A stretch of DNA of 64,000 nucleotides from Podospora pseudocomata (GCF_035222375.1 NW_026946363.1:682001-746000); one strand, 5' to 3'. Positions 33,121 to 46,357 are shown, numbered from the stretch's first letter. The notes: a model not told the origin generated them from the letters alone. Translations and numbers: made by a program.

Positions 33121-35737
33121 GACTACGTTTGCTGTTCGTTGTATTCCGAGGCTGAATTGAATGACTGTAGACTATTCAAGCAGCTGGGTCACTTATACAC
33201 AAATCAAAGCCACTTGATACTTGGTTGACAATGACCAGTGATGAGGACGGAGGGAGCTTGTCAGGTGCTGTGAGCCTTTCGTCAGCCACACAAGAGGCAG
33301 CGAGGCACTCTGAGAGACAAGCCACCCACGACGATAAGAGATAATGCAAGGTCGAGTGGGAGATCTCTTGGCAATCACTGTCAGCAGATGCCCGTCGAAT
33401 TCTCCCGTTCTGAAGGGGAGTTTCATTTGTTCCAGAAACCCCGTTTGGAATGCTACCATTTTTTGACGCCCGACGCCAACATATGCACATCAAGCAGCTC
33501 GGCGAGACAACAGATCAGACGAAGGCCACAGCCGCAGTAGACAGACACCACGACAAGTGTGGTGAAACAGAGCTGACCTCATTGACACATCCGGACGGTG
33601 ATGTCTAGTTCGGGGCAGGCCCGATGAAAACGTGGGGTTTGAGCAAGGAACGTCAGAATTGAGTTTTTTTCCAAACTGCCAGGCCCAGTTCAAGCATCAG
33701 ATGGACCCACGCATCGGATCAGATAAGAAAAATGCGGAATTGAGCTTGGGCCAACTCCTTGCTCTTCTCCATTTGCCAAGGGTCGCCAGCGAATTGGCCA
33801 ATTCATCACTGCCAGCATCCAACGGCATTGACTAGTACTTTTTTTGCTTAAATACGGTGAAGGTTTGTTGGGGTCGGGAAATATCCGCTCCTGGAGCGAC
33901 TGGGCCTCTCTATTTTTGAGTGACATACCCTTTTTCTTGTGGCAAGTACACAGAACGCCAGGTACAGGTTCAAGAGGCACCGAATGACAGGAAGTGTGGA
34001 AGTCCCACCCACACTGTCGGGCCGCCCTTCACCCTCCGGTTCGTGGTGGGGCCATGAATGTACGCAGTAATACCGGTGCAGGGGGGAACCGTTTTCACCA
34101 CTGCCCAGTTCGTCTCGTGCAATTGTTCGGTCAAGATGCCGGATGGAAAAGAGTTGCCTGAACAGCTTATGGTCTCCTTGATGGTGATGGTTCATACTCG
34201 CATTGGTGACGGGCTTGACAGTAGTGCCTTGATCTACGTTACTAGCCACCTTAGCAGTTCTGACGAAGCCAACAAGCTGTTCAAAATTCTAACACCAAGG
34301 ACAGCGCGTGGACATCAAGGTGGACAATTGCACGGGCCAACGGGTAATTTAATCTCCAATTGCTCGGGACGACGACCTGGTTCCCGGCCTCTGAGGCCTC
34401 AATACTTTCTGTACCTTGAGATATTACCGTCAACTGGCAGAGGCGGCGCAGAGATACATGGGCGGCATTGGGCGGCTGATGAAAGCGGGCCAAAGACACT
34501 GAGGTCATCTGCAAATCCCCCAACCGAGATCTCGTAACAAACGAAGATCATGAACAATCGTAGGAGTTCCCGCACAATCACAGTCCGTCGCAACAAGGAA
34601 ATAAACCAAAACGGTGGCCACTGCCTCCCGCCGACTACGGAATTGCACACGCTGGCCAGCACTAGACCCCCAAGGGTCAAGCCTGTGAGCGAAAAAGGGG
34701 GTCCAGCATCGCCAACACTGAACAGATGCCATGTGGGTGCCAGGAGGTGCATCGCAAAAGGTGCCAGCTGCCCCGTGAATTGGATGACGGTAATGCCAAG
34801 CGGTCCGTTTCCCCATCGAGCGTCCCCCGTTCCAATGGGGTTATGGCAGCATGCAGCGTCCAGCCGGGGATCTGGAACCCTGGGGGGCACTGGAGGATGC
34901 ACTCGATCAGCTGTTTGGCCGAAGCGTGCCAAGTTTCACCAAAACGGTGGGGCTTGGCTTGTGATGGCCCCATCATCTTGAAATTCTTTTTTAATTCGAT
35001 CACCGCCTCGGAGCCCCGAGTTTTGGTATCCTTCGTGCCTACCTCACCGATAAGGAGCAAGATTTGTCTCCCCAACCCCCAAGGACACCCTGCCGGCCTC
35101 TTTTTTTCTTTTCTTTCTTTCCTTTCTTCGCCGCCACTCCATCTGCCCAATTCAACATTGTTGTTGTTGCTGTCCTTGGACAACACACGACTATCCCCTT
35201 TCAACATCGGCGCCAGCATCCGTTTCCTGGTGGATTCGCTTGCACCGACACCCTTCCCAGGTCGCGCCATCCCGAAGCTTCCCCAGCCAGGAAATCTCGG
35301 CCAAACCTCCCAACGCTCCGTGCACGCAACAAGCTTCGCGTGACATAACTTCGGCGTTGCGCCAAACCACACTCAAAGCCATCGCGGCTCTCTCGGGCAA
35401 ACAGTGCAACTGCCAGTTGCTAGACAGTATGTGACTTCCTCCCTCCTTGCCCACACACACCGACCGACACCCACGCAACTCCACCACCCAGGTTGGGCTG
35501 GCCATGATGCCGCAACGGGAGATTGGTGCCACGTCCTCTCCCATGATGCTCGTGGACAACTTGTCAAGTCCGTTGTCATCCGAAGTGGTCTTGCTTCATG
35601 AAGGGGGGCCATGATCGGCCCGTTGAAACTGGCATGTCACTAACTCTCTCTTCTCAGGCCCAGCTTCCTGTCACATCGCCAACACATCCGTCCAATGCCC
35701 GCCGAGCAACGATAGTCGTATACTCTCCAAGGCCGTC
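33121..35737. other. 2.6-kb divergent intergenic region / HMGR promoter and leader
   Basis: This lies between the nicotinamidase gene (minus) and the HMG-CoA reductase gene (plus). No protein-coding gene is supported. The last 400 bases look like a transcribed leader with its own intron (listed separately). A C/T-rich tract at 35095-35145 (TTTTTTTCTTTTCTTTC) is typical of strong fungal promoters. Confidence 0.5.
35427..35657 (+). other. probable 5'-UTR intron of the HMG-CoA reductase gene
   Basis: A GTATGT donor, a CACTAAC branch site about 17 bases from the acceptor, and TTCTCAG define a 231-nt intron that ends 80 bases before the start codon. It is inferred from signals only. Confidence 0.5.
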
Positions 35738-38700
35738 ATGATTGCTGCAAACCTACTGCCCGCGAGGTTTCGCGGGGAGCAGCCCGCCTCCCAGGCTGCT
35801 GCGCCATCCTGGTTCAACAAAAAAGTCACACCGCTTCTTCAGGTTCTGTCGAAGCTTACCTCAACCCACCCAATTCACACCATTGTCGTGGTTGCGCTGC
35901 TTGCCAGCTCTTCGTATATCGGCCTTTTGGAGGACAGCCTGTTTGATGCGAGCATAAGTGTAAGGAAGGCGGAATGGTCATCTCTTGTCGAGGGGAGCCG
36001 TCGCCTCAGGGTTGGCGAAGACACCGCTTGGAAGTGGCAGAACGATGACTCGGAAGCGCCCATTCCCGAGGGCGCCGACCACCTCGCCCTCTTGACTCTT
36101 GTCTTCCCTGAGACCATGTCTTCCGATGCTTCCCGTGTTCCTCCCGTCGTCAACGCCGTTCCAATTCCTCAGAATCTGTCGATCAAGTCGCTTCCATCAA
36201 CATCCAACTCTTTCAGCACCTACGCCCAGGATAGCGCCCTCGCCTTTTCGATTCCCTACAGCCAGGCCCCCGAATTCCTCTCTGTCGCCCAGGAAATTCC
36301 CAACGACGAGTCCGCGCAAGAGAGCAGGGAGACTGAGCATGGCCGGGAACAAAAGATGTGGATCATGAAGGCTGCCAGAGTCCAGACTCGGAGCAGCCTC
36401 ATCAGATGGGTACACAACGCTTGGGTTGAGTTTACCGACCTTCTCAAGAATGCCGAGACGCTCGATATCGTCATCATGGCTCTCGGCTATATCTCGATGC
36501 ACCTGACCTTCGTCTCGCTCTTCCTTTCGATGCGCCGCATGGGCTCCAACTTCTGGCTTGCCACCAGCGTCATCTTCTCGTCCGTCTTCTCGTTCCTCTT
36601 CGGTCTGTTTGTCACCACCAAGCTCGGTGTCCCGATCTCCATGGTTCTCCTGTCTGAGGGACTTCCATTCCTTGTTGTGACAATTGGCTTTGAGAAGAAC
36701 ATCGTCCTGACAAGAGCGGTTCTCTCGCATGCCATCGAGCATCGAAGACCCGTCAAGGGTGGCAAGCAATCCGCGATTGATGCCTCGAGCGCCATTCAGT
36801 CAGCTATTTACCTTGCGATCAAGGAGAAGGGCTTCGATATTGTCAAGGACTATGCTATCGAGGTCGGCATCTTGGTGCTGGGCGCCGCCTCTGGTGTTCA
36901 GGGTGGCCTTCAGCAATTCTGCTTCTTGGCCGCGTGGATTCTGTTCTTTGACTGCATCCTGCTCTTTTCCTTCTATACGGCTATTCTCTGCATCAAGTTG
37001 GAAATCAACAGGATCAAGCGCCACGTTGAGATGCGCAAGGCTTTGGAGGATGATGGTGTCAGCCACCGCGTCGCTGAGAATGTGGCTCAGAGCAACGATT
37101 GGCCCAGAGCAGATGGTCAGGACAAGCCTGGCACCACCATCTTCGGCCGTCAGATCAAGAGCACCCATATCCCCAAATTCAAGGTGCTCATGGTGTCTGG
37201 GTTTGTTCTTATCAATGCCCTCAACTTGGCCTCGATTCCCTTCCGCAGCGCCGATTCTATTTCGAACATCTCTTCATGGGCTCGCGGTCTTGGCGGGGTC
37301 GTTACGTCGCCCCCTGTTGACCCTTTCAAGGTTGCCTCCAACGGTCTCGAGTTTGTGTTGGAATCTGCCAAGGCTGAGGGTCGTGAGACTGTCGTCACTG
37401 TTCTTACCCCGATTCGCTACGAGCTCGAGTTCCCCTCTGTTCACTACGACTTGCCCCAGCAGCTCGACAACGTTGGTGGTGATGATATCACCGAGCTGGG
37501 CTACGGTGGTCGCATGGTGGGCGGCATCCTCAAGAGCTTGGAAGATCCAATCCTGTCCAAGTGGATTGTCGTGGCTTTGGCTCTCAGTGTGGCTCTCAAC
37601 GGATACCTTTTCAACGCCGCCAGGTGGGGCATCAAGGACCCCAATGTCCCAACTCACCCCATCGACCCCAAGGAGCTGGCCGATGCGCAGAGGTTCAACG
37701 ATACCGAGTCTGCAACCCTCCCTCTGGGCGAATACATTCGCACCTCGCCAACGCCCGCCCCTTCAATCCCGCCTACTCCTGCTTTGACGGATGACGAGGC
37801 CGAACCCTCAAAGGAGTCCGGTTCGGAACCTCAAGCTCCCGCTGTCCCTCGCACCCAGGCCGAACTTGAGAAGATGGTTGCCGAGAAGCGCGCACATGAA
37901 CTCACCGATGCCGAGATCGTTGCTCTTTCCCTTCGTGGCAAGATCCCTGGTTATGCTTTGGAGAAGACGCTCAAGGATTTCACACGCGCTGTCAAGGTCC
38001 GCCGCTCCATCATTTCTCGCACCAAGGCTACTTCAGAGCTCACCAACCTTTTGGAACGATCCAAGCTCCCGTACCAGAACTACAACTGGGCTCAGGTGCA
38101 CGGTGCTTGCTGCGAAAATGTTATTGGATACATGCCCCTCCCGGTCGGTGTTGCCGGCCCCCTTGTCATTGACGGACAGAGCTACTTCATTCCCATGGCT
38201 ACTACTGAAGGTGTCTTGGTGGCCAGTGCAAGCAGAGGCTGCAAGGCTATCAACTCTGGTGGTGGTGCTGTCACCGTTCTTACCGCCGATGGCATGACCC
38301 GTGGTCCTTGCGTCAGCTTCGAGACGCTTGAGAGAGCCGGTTACGCCAAGCTCTGGCTTGATTCCGAGAAGGGTCAAAATGTTATGAAGAAGGCTTTCAA
38401 CTCTACCAGTCGCTTCGCTCGTCTTGAGACTATGAAGACCGCTATTGCCGGTACGAACCTGTACATCCGTTTCAAGACCACAACCGGTGATGCCATGGGC
38501 ATGAACATGATTTCCAAGGGTGTCGAGCACGCCCTCAGTGTCATGCGCAACGAAGGCTTCGAGGATATGAACATTGTCACTGTCAGCGGTAACTACTGCA
38601 CCGACAAGAAGCCTGCTGCCATCAACTGGATCGAGGGCCGTGGCAAGAGTGTTGTCGCTGAGGCCATCATTCCTGCCGAGGTTGTGAAGAGCGTACTGAA

Positions 38701-39310
38701 GACTGATGTTGACACCATGGTTGCCCTCAATGTCGACAAGAACTTGATTGGTTCCGCCATGGCCGGTTCTGTCGGTGGTTTCAACGCCCATGCTGCCAAC
38801 ATCGTCGCCGCTATTTTCCTCGCAACAGGTCAGGATCCCGCGCAGGTGGTTGAGAGCGCCAACTGCATCACCATCATGAAGAAGTAAGTTTTGGCCTGGT
38901 TTTATTGTTGTGAATACACAAATGCTAACGACTCTGTCTCTAGCCTGCGTGGGTCTCTGCAAATATCCGTCTCCATGCCTTCCATCGAAGTCGGCACTCT
39001 TGGCGGCGGCACCATCCTCGACCCCCAAGGTTCGATGCTTGACCTTCTCGGCGTCCGTGGCCCTCATCCCACCAGCCCAGGAGAGAACGCCAGGCGGTTG
39101 GCTCGCATTGTCGCTGCCGCTGTTCTCGCCGGTGAGCTCTCGCTCTGCAGTGCTCTCGCTGCCGGGCATCTTGTCAAGGCACACATGCAACATAACCGCT
39201 CCGCTCCTCCCACAAGGAGCACAACACCAGCTCCCATGACGAGCGGGTTTGAGCGGGCGCCGTCGACCACGGCGCTGAGCGCGGCTGCGATTGAGCGGTC
39301 GAGGCGCTGA
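35738..39310 (+). CDS. 3-hydroxy-3-methylglutaryl-CoA reductase
   Basis: Two exons (35738-38883 and 38944-39310; 60-nt intron) give about 1170 aa. An N-terminal TM helix lies near residues 47-66. A sterol-sensing-like membrane block spans about 240-430 ([20 protein letters not shown] and following). A lumenal region and a further TM near 610 lead to the cytosolic catalytic domain from about 700. Catalytic landmarks are [17 protein letters not shown], the Glu in [25 protein letters not shown], the Lys in DKKPAAINW, and the His in [13 protein letters not shown]. The enzyme reduces HMG-CoA to mevalonate in the ER membrane, the committed step of ergosterol and isoprenoid synthesis. The Ser after HNR matches the position that AMP-kinase phosphorylates in other HMGRs. 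A further 35 Ser/Thr/Pro-rich residues extend the C-terminus. No secondary-metabolite genes flank it, so it is the housekeeping copy. Confidence 0.97.
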
Positions 39311-41172
39311 GGTGTGTCTTGACGTTTATTCTCTGTATATAAGTTTAGACATGGTCAACTGAGGGGTTGTGGAGAGAGATGTTGTATGTAGATATAGACA
39401 TAAAATTCGGACTGGCCACTGTAGTGATATTTGTGGCGGTTAATACTATTTTTGTTCCAAACAAGCAAAACTCGCGAACTTTTTCAAAAATGAAGGTTTC
39501 GAGTTTTCTCATGCGCTTCCTATTCTCATAGGTAGCCAGTGACGCGTTCTGCATGTGCGTTTGTGCTAGGGGGGTTGTTTGGAAGAGGTGAGGATAATTT
39601 TGAGTGGTGTATTCACAGGAATGGTTGAACCCAATGATGGGATTCTGATATCTCCGAATTACCTACTCGGATTTACAAATGTCCTGAAACGGATCAGGTC
39701 GTTCCATTGAGACCACCTCGTACACTTCTTTTGCCGTGAGGCATTGTCAGACGTTGATTGCACTGTGCTTGCCCGTGTATGGTTTAGGCTGGCTATTTTA
39801 TGAGAGGCGAAGAAGTTTTTTTTATTAAAAACACAGGGGCCGTTTTCCAGCTGCTGTGGTTTTCTGCTGACTGCCGTGGCTTTGGATGAGAAGGTCTTGC
39901 TAATTTGGTGTCACAGCAGGATGGATCATCGGGAACCGAGCCCAGTGTGAGTGAGTCGGCAGTTGTTGAAAGCTTTGCCACGAGGTGTGCGACAAAGAAA
40001 TACCACCACCACCACCACTTGCAGCCTAAGGAGATGGGAAAGTGGCCCGGAAATAAGAAGCGTGGTTAGTCGCGAAGGCGCGAAAGACGATGGCGGTGGG
40101 TGGCTTGCTTGTCTTGTGTGCGGTGAGGGACAGTGTCAAGTCACACCGATTGTTCTTTTTTTCTGCTTCTTTTCCCTTTTTGGGGGGTTGGTTTGTTGGC
40201 GAATGGGTTAGGGGAGTTCTTTAGGGAGAGAGCAAGTCGCACATTGTGAGACAAGTTGTGGAAGGGTTGAGCACGTGGTAGTCTGAGATTGGGTTTTGTA
40301 CATGAGGCTGTCTACATCCTGAGAGGAAAAACTAAAATGAGGGATCAGAAGGGGGAACCGAAAGTCAATGATGACGGTGTGTTTTGTAGGAGGCTCTTGT
40401 TCCCCGCGTTGTCGAGCATCGGCACCGGCCGCCGCCCCCATGGTTTGCTGCTGCGTCTGATGTGTCTTTTTTTGCCGATTCGGCTTGACAGAATGTCACC
40501 TTCTGATCACCACTCTTTTTCCAACTGTTCGGTATGTGGGATTGACCCACAGCTCTTTCTTTCTGCCTTGCGTAATGGGTAGACTTTCCCATCTTTGCTT
40601 TGCCTCCGGAGTTTAGAAAGCCCTGGGTAGCTGTTATTAATCGATAGCGTCTTTGGGCCTAGTGGTGCCGTCATTCATCAAGACATTGCTCCCAGCCTTC
40701 TCGCAGTTTTTGCAACGTCTTGTCATCTTTCAACAATTGATGGGGCTTTTTGTTCTTTCCCACGAACTAATATCTACCTCGATACTTGACAGCTCTGCAT
40801 CCGCCGAGCTCTGCCTTGGACCCGCATCCGTTTGCATCACCGCGCATCTGGCAGTCAAAATAAGCTTTGTGGTCCCCATTGCCGACAGATCCTGGCTGTT
40901 GAGGCGGTAGAACTGACGACATTGTTCGACAAAAACGTTGTTAGTGAGGGGTGCTTCCCTCGATCCCGGGACTGGTCGTCCCATCTAGGCCCAGTAGTTG
41001 AGAACTCTGCGACTCGAAGGGCTAGCTATAGTCTTGCGATTTGCCCACATCGCCACACTGGGTCGAATAATCTCGACTGACAAGCTTCCACTGTAGGCGC
41101 TGGCCACGAAACATTATCGCCATCACTTGCTTACCGACCTATAACATCACGTCCAAACTGCCCAACAGCATC
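39311..41172. other. 1.9-kb intergenic region
   Basis: 3' flank of HMGR and promoter of the MFS gene. No gene is supported. It includes a short CCA run near 40002-40018 and a leader-like stretch before 41173. Confidence 0.5.
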
Positions 41173-43115
41173 ATGGCTGGCGTTGCTGACGACCCAGAAA
41201 AGCGCACAACGCCAAGCAGTGGGACAAGTCCCGCGAGCACCATCCGAGTCGACAGAAGCGAAAACCAGTTGGCGCAGTCATCATCAACGTCGAAGGATGA
41301 AGTGGGCGAGCTCTCCTCCAAGGCCGATGTGCCGCCTGTCGCAGCCTCGGGACCAGCGCCAGAGGAGTCACGTACCAAGTTAGAAACGACACTGGTCATC
41401 ACCGCACTGGCGAGCGCGCTCTTCCTTGGCGCACTCGATATCACCATCGTCAGTGTAGCCATTCCGACAATTGCGGAGGAATTCGGCTCGACCGCTGGGT
41501 ACACATGGATTGGATCGGCATACATGCTCGCCAGCGCGGCCGGCGCGCCGATGTGGGGGAAGATATCTGATATCTGGGGCCGGAAGCCCATCATGCTCAT
41601 TGCCGTCGGCATTTTTTGGATTGGGTCCCTGCTGAGTGCTCTCAGCAAGAATATTGGCATGCTCATTGCTGCTCGGGCGATCCAGGGCATTGGTGGTGGC
41701 GGCATCATCATTCTTGTCAACGTTTGCATCAGCGACCTGTTCTCCATGCGAAAACGAGGTAAGTTAAGAGTTTCCGTTTCAAGAAACCAAGCGTGCTAAC
41801 GGTCTTGTTAGGTATCTACTTTGGTGTAATGGGAATCGTTTGGGCAGTGGCCAGCGCCGTCGGTCCTGTTCTTGGCGGTGTCTTTACAAGTCAGGTTACC
41901 TGGCGGTGGTGTTTCTGGATCAATCTGCCAGTATCTGGCGTTGGGTTTGCGGTGCTGGCTTGGGTGCTGAAGCTGCACAACCCTCGCACCCCGATGCGCC
42001 AGGGGCTCGCTGCCGTCGACTGGTTGGGTTCGCTTGCGGTTATCGGCGGAACGCTGATGGTCCTTTTCGGCCTCGAGTTTGGAGGCGTGACCTACCCATG
42101 GTCGTCGCCCACCGTCATCTGCTTGATCGTTTTCGGTGTGGTGACGGCTGGCATATTCGTCTTGATCGAATGGAAGGTGGCCAAATTTCCACTGATGCCG
42201 TTGCGTCTGTTTCGTCGGCGATCCAGCATTGCCAGTTTGGGTGTTGCTGCTTTTCAGGGCATTGTCTTCATCTCGGGAAGTTACTACCTGCCGCTGTACT
42301 TCCAAGCGGTCCTCGGCGCCTCGCCATTGATGTCCGGCATCTACGTCCTGCCTTTTGTCTTGTCTCTCTCAGTTGTCTCTGCCATAACTGGCGTGGTCAT
42401 CAAGAAGACAGGAAAATACTTGCCTTGTATTATCTTTGGCATGTCTATCATGACTCTGGGTTTCGGGCTTTTTATTGCTCTTGAACCGCAGGCCAACTGG
42501 GCCAAGATCGTCGTCTTCCAGCTCATAGCTGGCATCGGTGTGGGGCCAAACTTCCAGGCACCGCTTATTGCGCTTCAAACAACCGTTGGGCCTCGAGATA
42601 TGGCATCAGCGACGGCAACTTTTGGATTTATCAGGCAGTTGTTCACCGCGATATCTATTGTGATTGGGGGTGTTGTCTTCCAAAATGGGATGGAGGAGCA
42701 GTATCCCAGACTGCTAGAGGAAATCGGACCCGATGCTGCGAACATGCTCTCTGGGAGCAACGCGGCTTCCAGCATTGGCTTTGCCATGAGCCTGCCTGAG
42801 CGTAGTCGACGAGTTGCCCAAGAAGCCTACTTCAAGAGTCTGAGAACCATGTACATCATGTATGTTGTGTTCGCGGGAGTGGGATTGATCGTCTCCTTCT
42901 TTGTTGGGTCCCGCAAGCTGAGCAACGACCACCAAATACACAAAACAGGACTGAAGGACATGAAGGCTGCCAAGGAGAAGGAAAAGCCTCGACTGCCGGT
43001 TGATGGCGGTCTAGACGAAGAACAGAGGGTTCCAGAAGGGAACTCCAAGAAACTTCCCAAGGAGTCCAAAGGGGGAAAGAAGGGAGGCAACTCGATGAAA
43101 TTCTTCTTTGAGTGA
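41173..43115 (+). CDS. MFS drug/toxin efflux transporter, DHA2-type (14 TM)
   Basis: Two exons (41173-41758 and 41812-43115; 53-nt intron with a GCTAAC branch) give about 629 aa. A Ser/Glu-rich cytosolic N-terminus of about 75 residues leads into the first helix (LVITALASALFLGALDITIVSVAIPTI, with the LDITIV motif of DHA2 pumps). MFS motif A is GKISDIWGRKPIML. The WRWCFWINLPV segment is the DHA2 signature between helices 5 and 6. The last helix (YIMYVVFAGVGLIVSFFVG) is followed by a Lys-rich cytosolic tail. Family members export drugs, azoles or self-made toxins across the plasma membrane by proton antiport. No biosynthetic gene lies nearby, so a general efflux role is more likely than a cluster-linked one. 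Confidence 0.93.
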
Positions 43116-44148
43116 AAAGACAAGCATATCGATTTTGGCATGGCGTTCGAGGCGTTTAAGCGAGTCCAAGGGGGCCACGTGGTGGAAGCGTTACATAGCC
43201 ATGTGAGTGTAGATATTAATCGAGGCTTTTCTCGTGCATGATGTGTTCGATTCGAGGCGCGAACTGCAGCCCAGTGAAGATGAGGGTGGTAGTGAAGGCA
43301 GGCAAAAGTGAAGAGGCTCGCGCTAGGGCATTCAGGCAAAAAGCGGGAGTGCGGGGAGGACAGCTACCAGGTACCGGGGAGTCCGCTATATCGAGAGCCG
43401 CTATGTCACTGTATCCATCGTTCTTGGCCACTGGACCACGAAGGGACTGTTGCAGACGGATGCAGAGGTCGTCTTCCCGGGTTCCTCTCGTCCGGCGATC
43501 GAACGCGGTGGTGGCGTGTCGTGAGGGGCGGGCCGGACTACTTCCACAGCCGGAGCGGGCTACATGGGAGGAAAAATGCAGTCGAAATCCTTAGAAAACC
43601 CGTAATATTGGAGCTCAATGAGGCATGATCTTGAAGTGATGGAGAAATAAAATGGGAAGACGGATTTCATGTGAACTGGGGCGGAGACCGCCAGCCGCTG
43701 ATTCTTGGCATATGCTTGGCTGATGAACTTCATGGCAACTCCTTTCCCACAGATTCAGCTTGAGCACCAGTTCTCAACAAATTTCGACGCCTATATTCAC
43801 TCGTCGCATGTTCCCAATGGGATTATCTTCATTTTTGAGGGCTTACGAATTGCGGCCCATCAACTAACCACTTTCTAGAACGCGCGTGCACTTCATCGGG
43901 AAGGGTCCCGAAAAGGTTGGCACCCCGGTTCCCTTGAAGTCTCCACGGTGTATCCGGAACTTCACTGTCCGCGTAAAACCCGCCCATGGCAACGAAGCGA
44001 CATGATGGGTAGCTCAACAATGCCATGGAATGGAGGAGAAAGCGGGATCGGTCGAGAATGAAGTATAAGAGGGGCGCCACCAAGACAATATGCTTCGTGA
44101 GACTGCAGGCCACCCTCTCCAGTCGGATCAACCTAGCTGTACTCCAAG
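43116..44148. other. 1-kb intergenic region
   Basis: 3' flank of the MFS gene and promoter of the esterase. No gene is supported. Confidence 0.5.
44063..44069 (+). promoter_or_regulatory. TATA-like box of the acetylxylan esterase gene
   Basis: GTATAAG lies about 80 bases before the start codon at 44149, which is normal core-promoter spacing for a fungal secreted-enzyme gene. Confidence 0.4.
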
Positions 44149-45329
44149 ATGAGGCTCTCAAGCATTACCTCGGGCTTCCTCGCCCTGGTCGGTCTCTCGA
44201 ACGCCGCCTCCCTTACCCAGATCACCAACTTCGGTTCCAATCCAAGCGGCGCGCGCTTTTACATCTACGTTCCCGATAGACTGGCCTCGAACCCGGCCAT
44301 CATCACCGCCGTGCACTACTGCAGCGGTACCGCCAGCGCCTTCTACAATGGCAGCCCGTACGCCCGGCTGGCCGATACTCACGGCTTCATTGTCGTGTAC
44401 CCTGAATCACCGAACTCGGGTGGCTGCTGGGATGTCTCTTCTAACGCTGCTTACACCCGCAACAGCGGCGCCAACAGCCATGCCATTGTCAACATGGTGA
44501 ACTGGACCATTGAGCGCTACGGCGCCGACAGAAACCGTGTCTTCCTCGCGGGGCTCAGCTCGGGCGCCATGATGACCAACGTTCTTGCTGCGACGTATCC
44601 TGATGTCTTCAAGGCTGCCAGCGCCTATGCGGGCGTCCCTGCTGGATGCTTCTACACCGGCACCGTCGCCGGCTGGAACAACACCTGCGCGAACGGCCAG
44701 TCGATTACGACCCAGGAGCACTGGGCCCAGACTGCTCGCAACATGTATCCTGGCTACACCGGCCCCAGGCCGAAGATGATGATCTACCACGGCTCTGCTG
44801 ATGACATTATCTACCCCAGAGTAAGTCCCCCTCACTACCTTTTTTTCTGCCCAAACTTGTGAGCATTTACAAACTATTTTTGCTACAGAACTTCAACGAG
44901 ACGATGAAGCAGTGGGCTGGTGTACTGGGCTATACCTACGGCTCGCCCCGCCAGACCATCCCCAACAGCCCCTCCGCCCCCTACACCAAGTACGTCTACG
45001 GCGACGACCTCGTTGGCATCTACGGTACCGGCATCACCCACAACATCCAGATCAACGGTGCCCTCGACCTTGAGTGGTTCGGCATCACTGGCCAGCCCGC
45101 CACTACTTCTTCAGCCAGCGGTCCTACCACCACTCCTGTGTCGTCTAGCACTCTGGTCACTTCTGTCAGGACCACTACTACCTCTGCTCCTCCTGTTGCG
45201 ACTACCCCTGCGGGTTGCACTTCGCCCAAGTGGGGACAGTGCGGTGGTCAGGGGTGGACTGGGTGCACTGTTTGCGCTGCGGGATCGACTTGCACTTTTG
45301 GAAATAACTGGTATTCGCAGTGCTTGTAA
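44149..45329 (+). CDS. secreted CE1 acetylxylan/feruloyl-type esterase with C-terminal CBM1
   Basis: Two exons (44149-44820 and 44889-45329; 68-nt intron) give about 370 aa. A signal peptide ([21 protein letters not shown]) precedes a CE1 alpha/beta-hydrolase domain with [31 protein letters not shown] and the nucleophile elbow GLSSG (S137). The end of the domain has [13 protein letters not shown], with the probable catalytic Asp. A Thr/Ser/Pro-rich linker leads to a family-1 cellulose-binding module ([14 protein letters not shown] ... WYSQCL) at the very end. The family removes acetyl groups from xylan, and some relatives release ferulate; the acetylxylan reading is favoured by the SLTQ N-terminus. 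CBM1 anchors the enzyme on cellulose in plant cell walls. Confidence 0.94.
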
Positions 45330-45850
45330 GGGGGGGTTTGTACATTGTTGAGGTGGGAGGAAAGCTGGATGGGAGAATAGGTGTATATGATTGAAGCCGT
45401 CGCATATATGATGCGTAGAAACTTGCAAGAATATATCGAGAAGTATTAAACAAAGCATTAGTTTTTGGGCAACCCTGAATTTGTGTTACTTCATTTGTGT
45501 TTTGGTTCCAAATTTGTGGTCAGGCATGGGCCATGCTCAAGGTGTGCATCGTTTTGCTGAACAGAAATATCAATGTGAAGCATCCCCCCTATCACGATGA
45601 TCACAATCAACCACAGAAGCTGCAGCATGCATATTCAAGCGGACCTTTTTTTCGGCACCATCAGTTTCCAGTTTTCAAGGCTGCCATACACAGTCACAAT
45701 TCCTTCACGATGATGAGACCAAAGTTCGCGGGCATCAACCACTGACTTGGTAATTGATCGATTTATAATATATAACTGATAAGGATCTAAGCCTCTTGCA
45801 AGTCTTCTAGCCTAGCACGTTTGTGAACATAAATAGCAGGTCCTGTAAAG
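45330..45850. other. intergenic region left of the accessory island
   Basis: 3' flank of the esterase gene. It becomes AT-rich towards 45760-45780. No gene is supported. Confidence 0.5.
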
Positions 45851-46325
45851 CAAACTGTTACGTCCCAAGCGTAATACCCCTATACAGGAACCACTGGGTG
45901 GTACCCGAGGTGCTGGGCACCTCAGCCAATCATTGGGCCAGGGATGGAAAGACCCACAAGCCCCCGTGCAACCAATCAGGAGTTGCTCAGTCTGCTCAGT
46001 CTGCTCAGTGCGCCAAGACCACTGAGCACACTGAGCACACTGAGCAAGGTACAAAGATACTTCAGAAATATATGTAGATAGCTTGACATAAATAGGGGTG
46101 AGCGCCGGGCGCTCCCCGTGTCGAGGAATCTGATTCCTCATGCAAGCAATTCAAGTTCATTTGTCTACAATCTACTTTCAGTAGCTCTTTGTTAGAACAA
46201 CCTGTTGTTGACAGTGAACCCGTGTCTGAGACGCTTGTCACAACCTTCGATCATCCTGTCATATTCACCTTCGGCGTACTGCCTTGCAGTCTGTATCCAT
46301 TTCTGGTGCAGGTTGTAACACAAAC
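45851..46325. mobile_element. solo LTR of a retrotransposon, with 5-bp target duplication
   Basis: A 465-bp unit (45856-46320) starts TGTTAC and ends GTAACA, so it has the TG...CA ends and short inverted repeats of an LTR. It is flanked on both sides by CAAAC (45851-45855 and 46321-46325), a 5-bp target-site duplication as made by Copia/Gypsy-type integrases. No internal retroelement coding DNA adjoins it. It is therefore a solo LTR, the relic left when the two LTRs of a whole element recombine. The intact ends and exact duplication suggest it is not very old. The superfamily cannot be told from the LTR alone. Confidence 0.85.
45975..46045. repeat. CTCAG/CTGAG short repeats forming an inverted pair inside the LTR
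   Basis: Copies of CTCAGT(CTG) are followed after about 10 bases by copies of ACTGAGCAC on the other strand, so the block can fold into a hairpin. It lies within the LTR and may serve its transcription or termination. Confidence 0.65.
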
Positions 46326-46357
46326 CAATGCGTATCAACCTCTGAACCACACCTAAA

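Noticed and set aside
38033-39193. 386-aa minus-strand frame over HMGR
   Set aside because: Antisense shadow of a strongly conserved catalytic domain.
35738-43115. Mevalonate- or terpene-type biosynthetic cluster around HMGR and the MFS pump
   Set aside because: No terpene cyclase, prenyltransferase, P450 or other tailoring gene lies nearby.
44149-45329. Polyhydroxybutyrate depolymerase reading of the CE1 gene
   Set aside because: The fold is shared, but the signal peptide, SLTQ start and CBM1 point to a plant-wall esterase.
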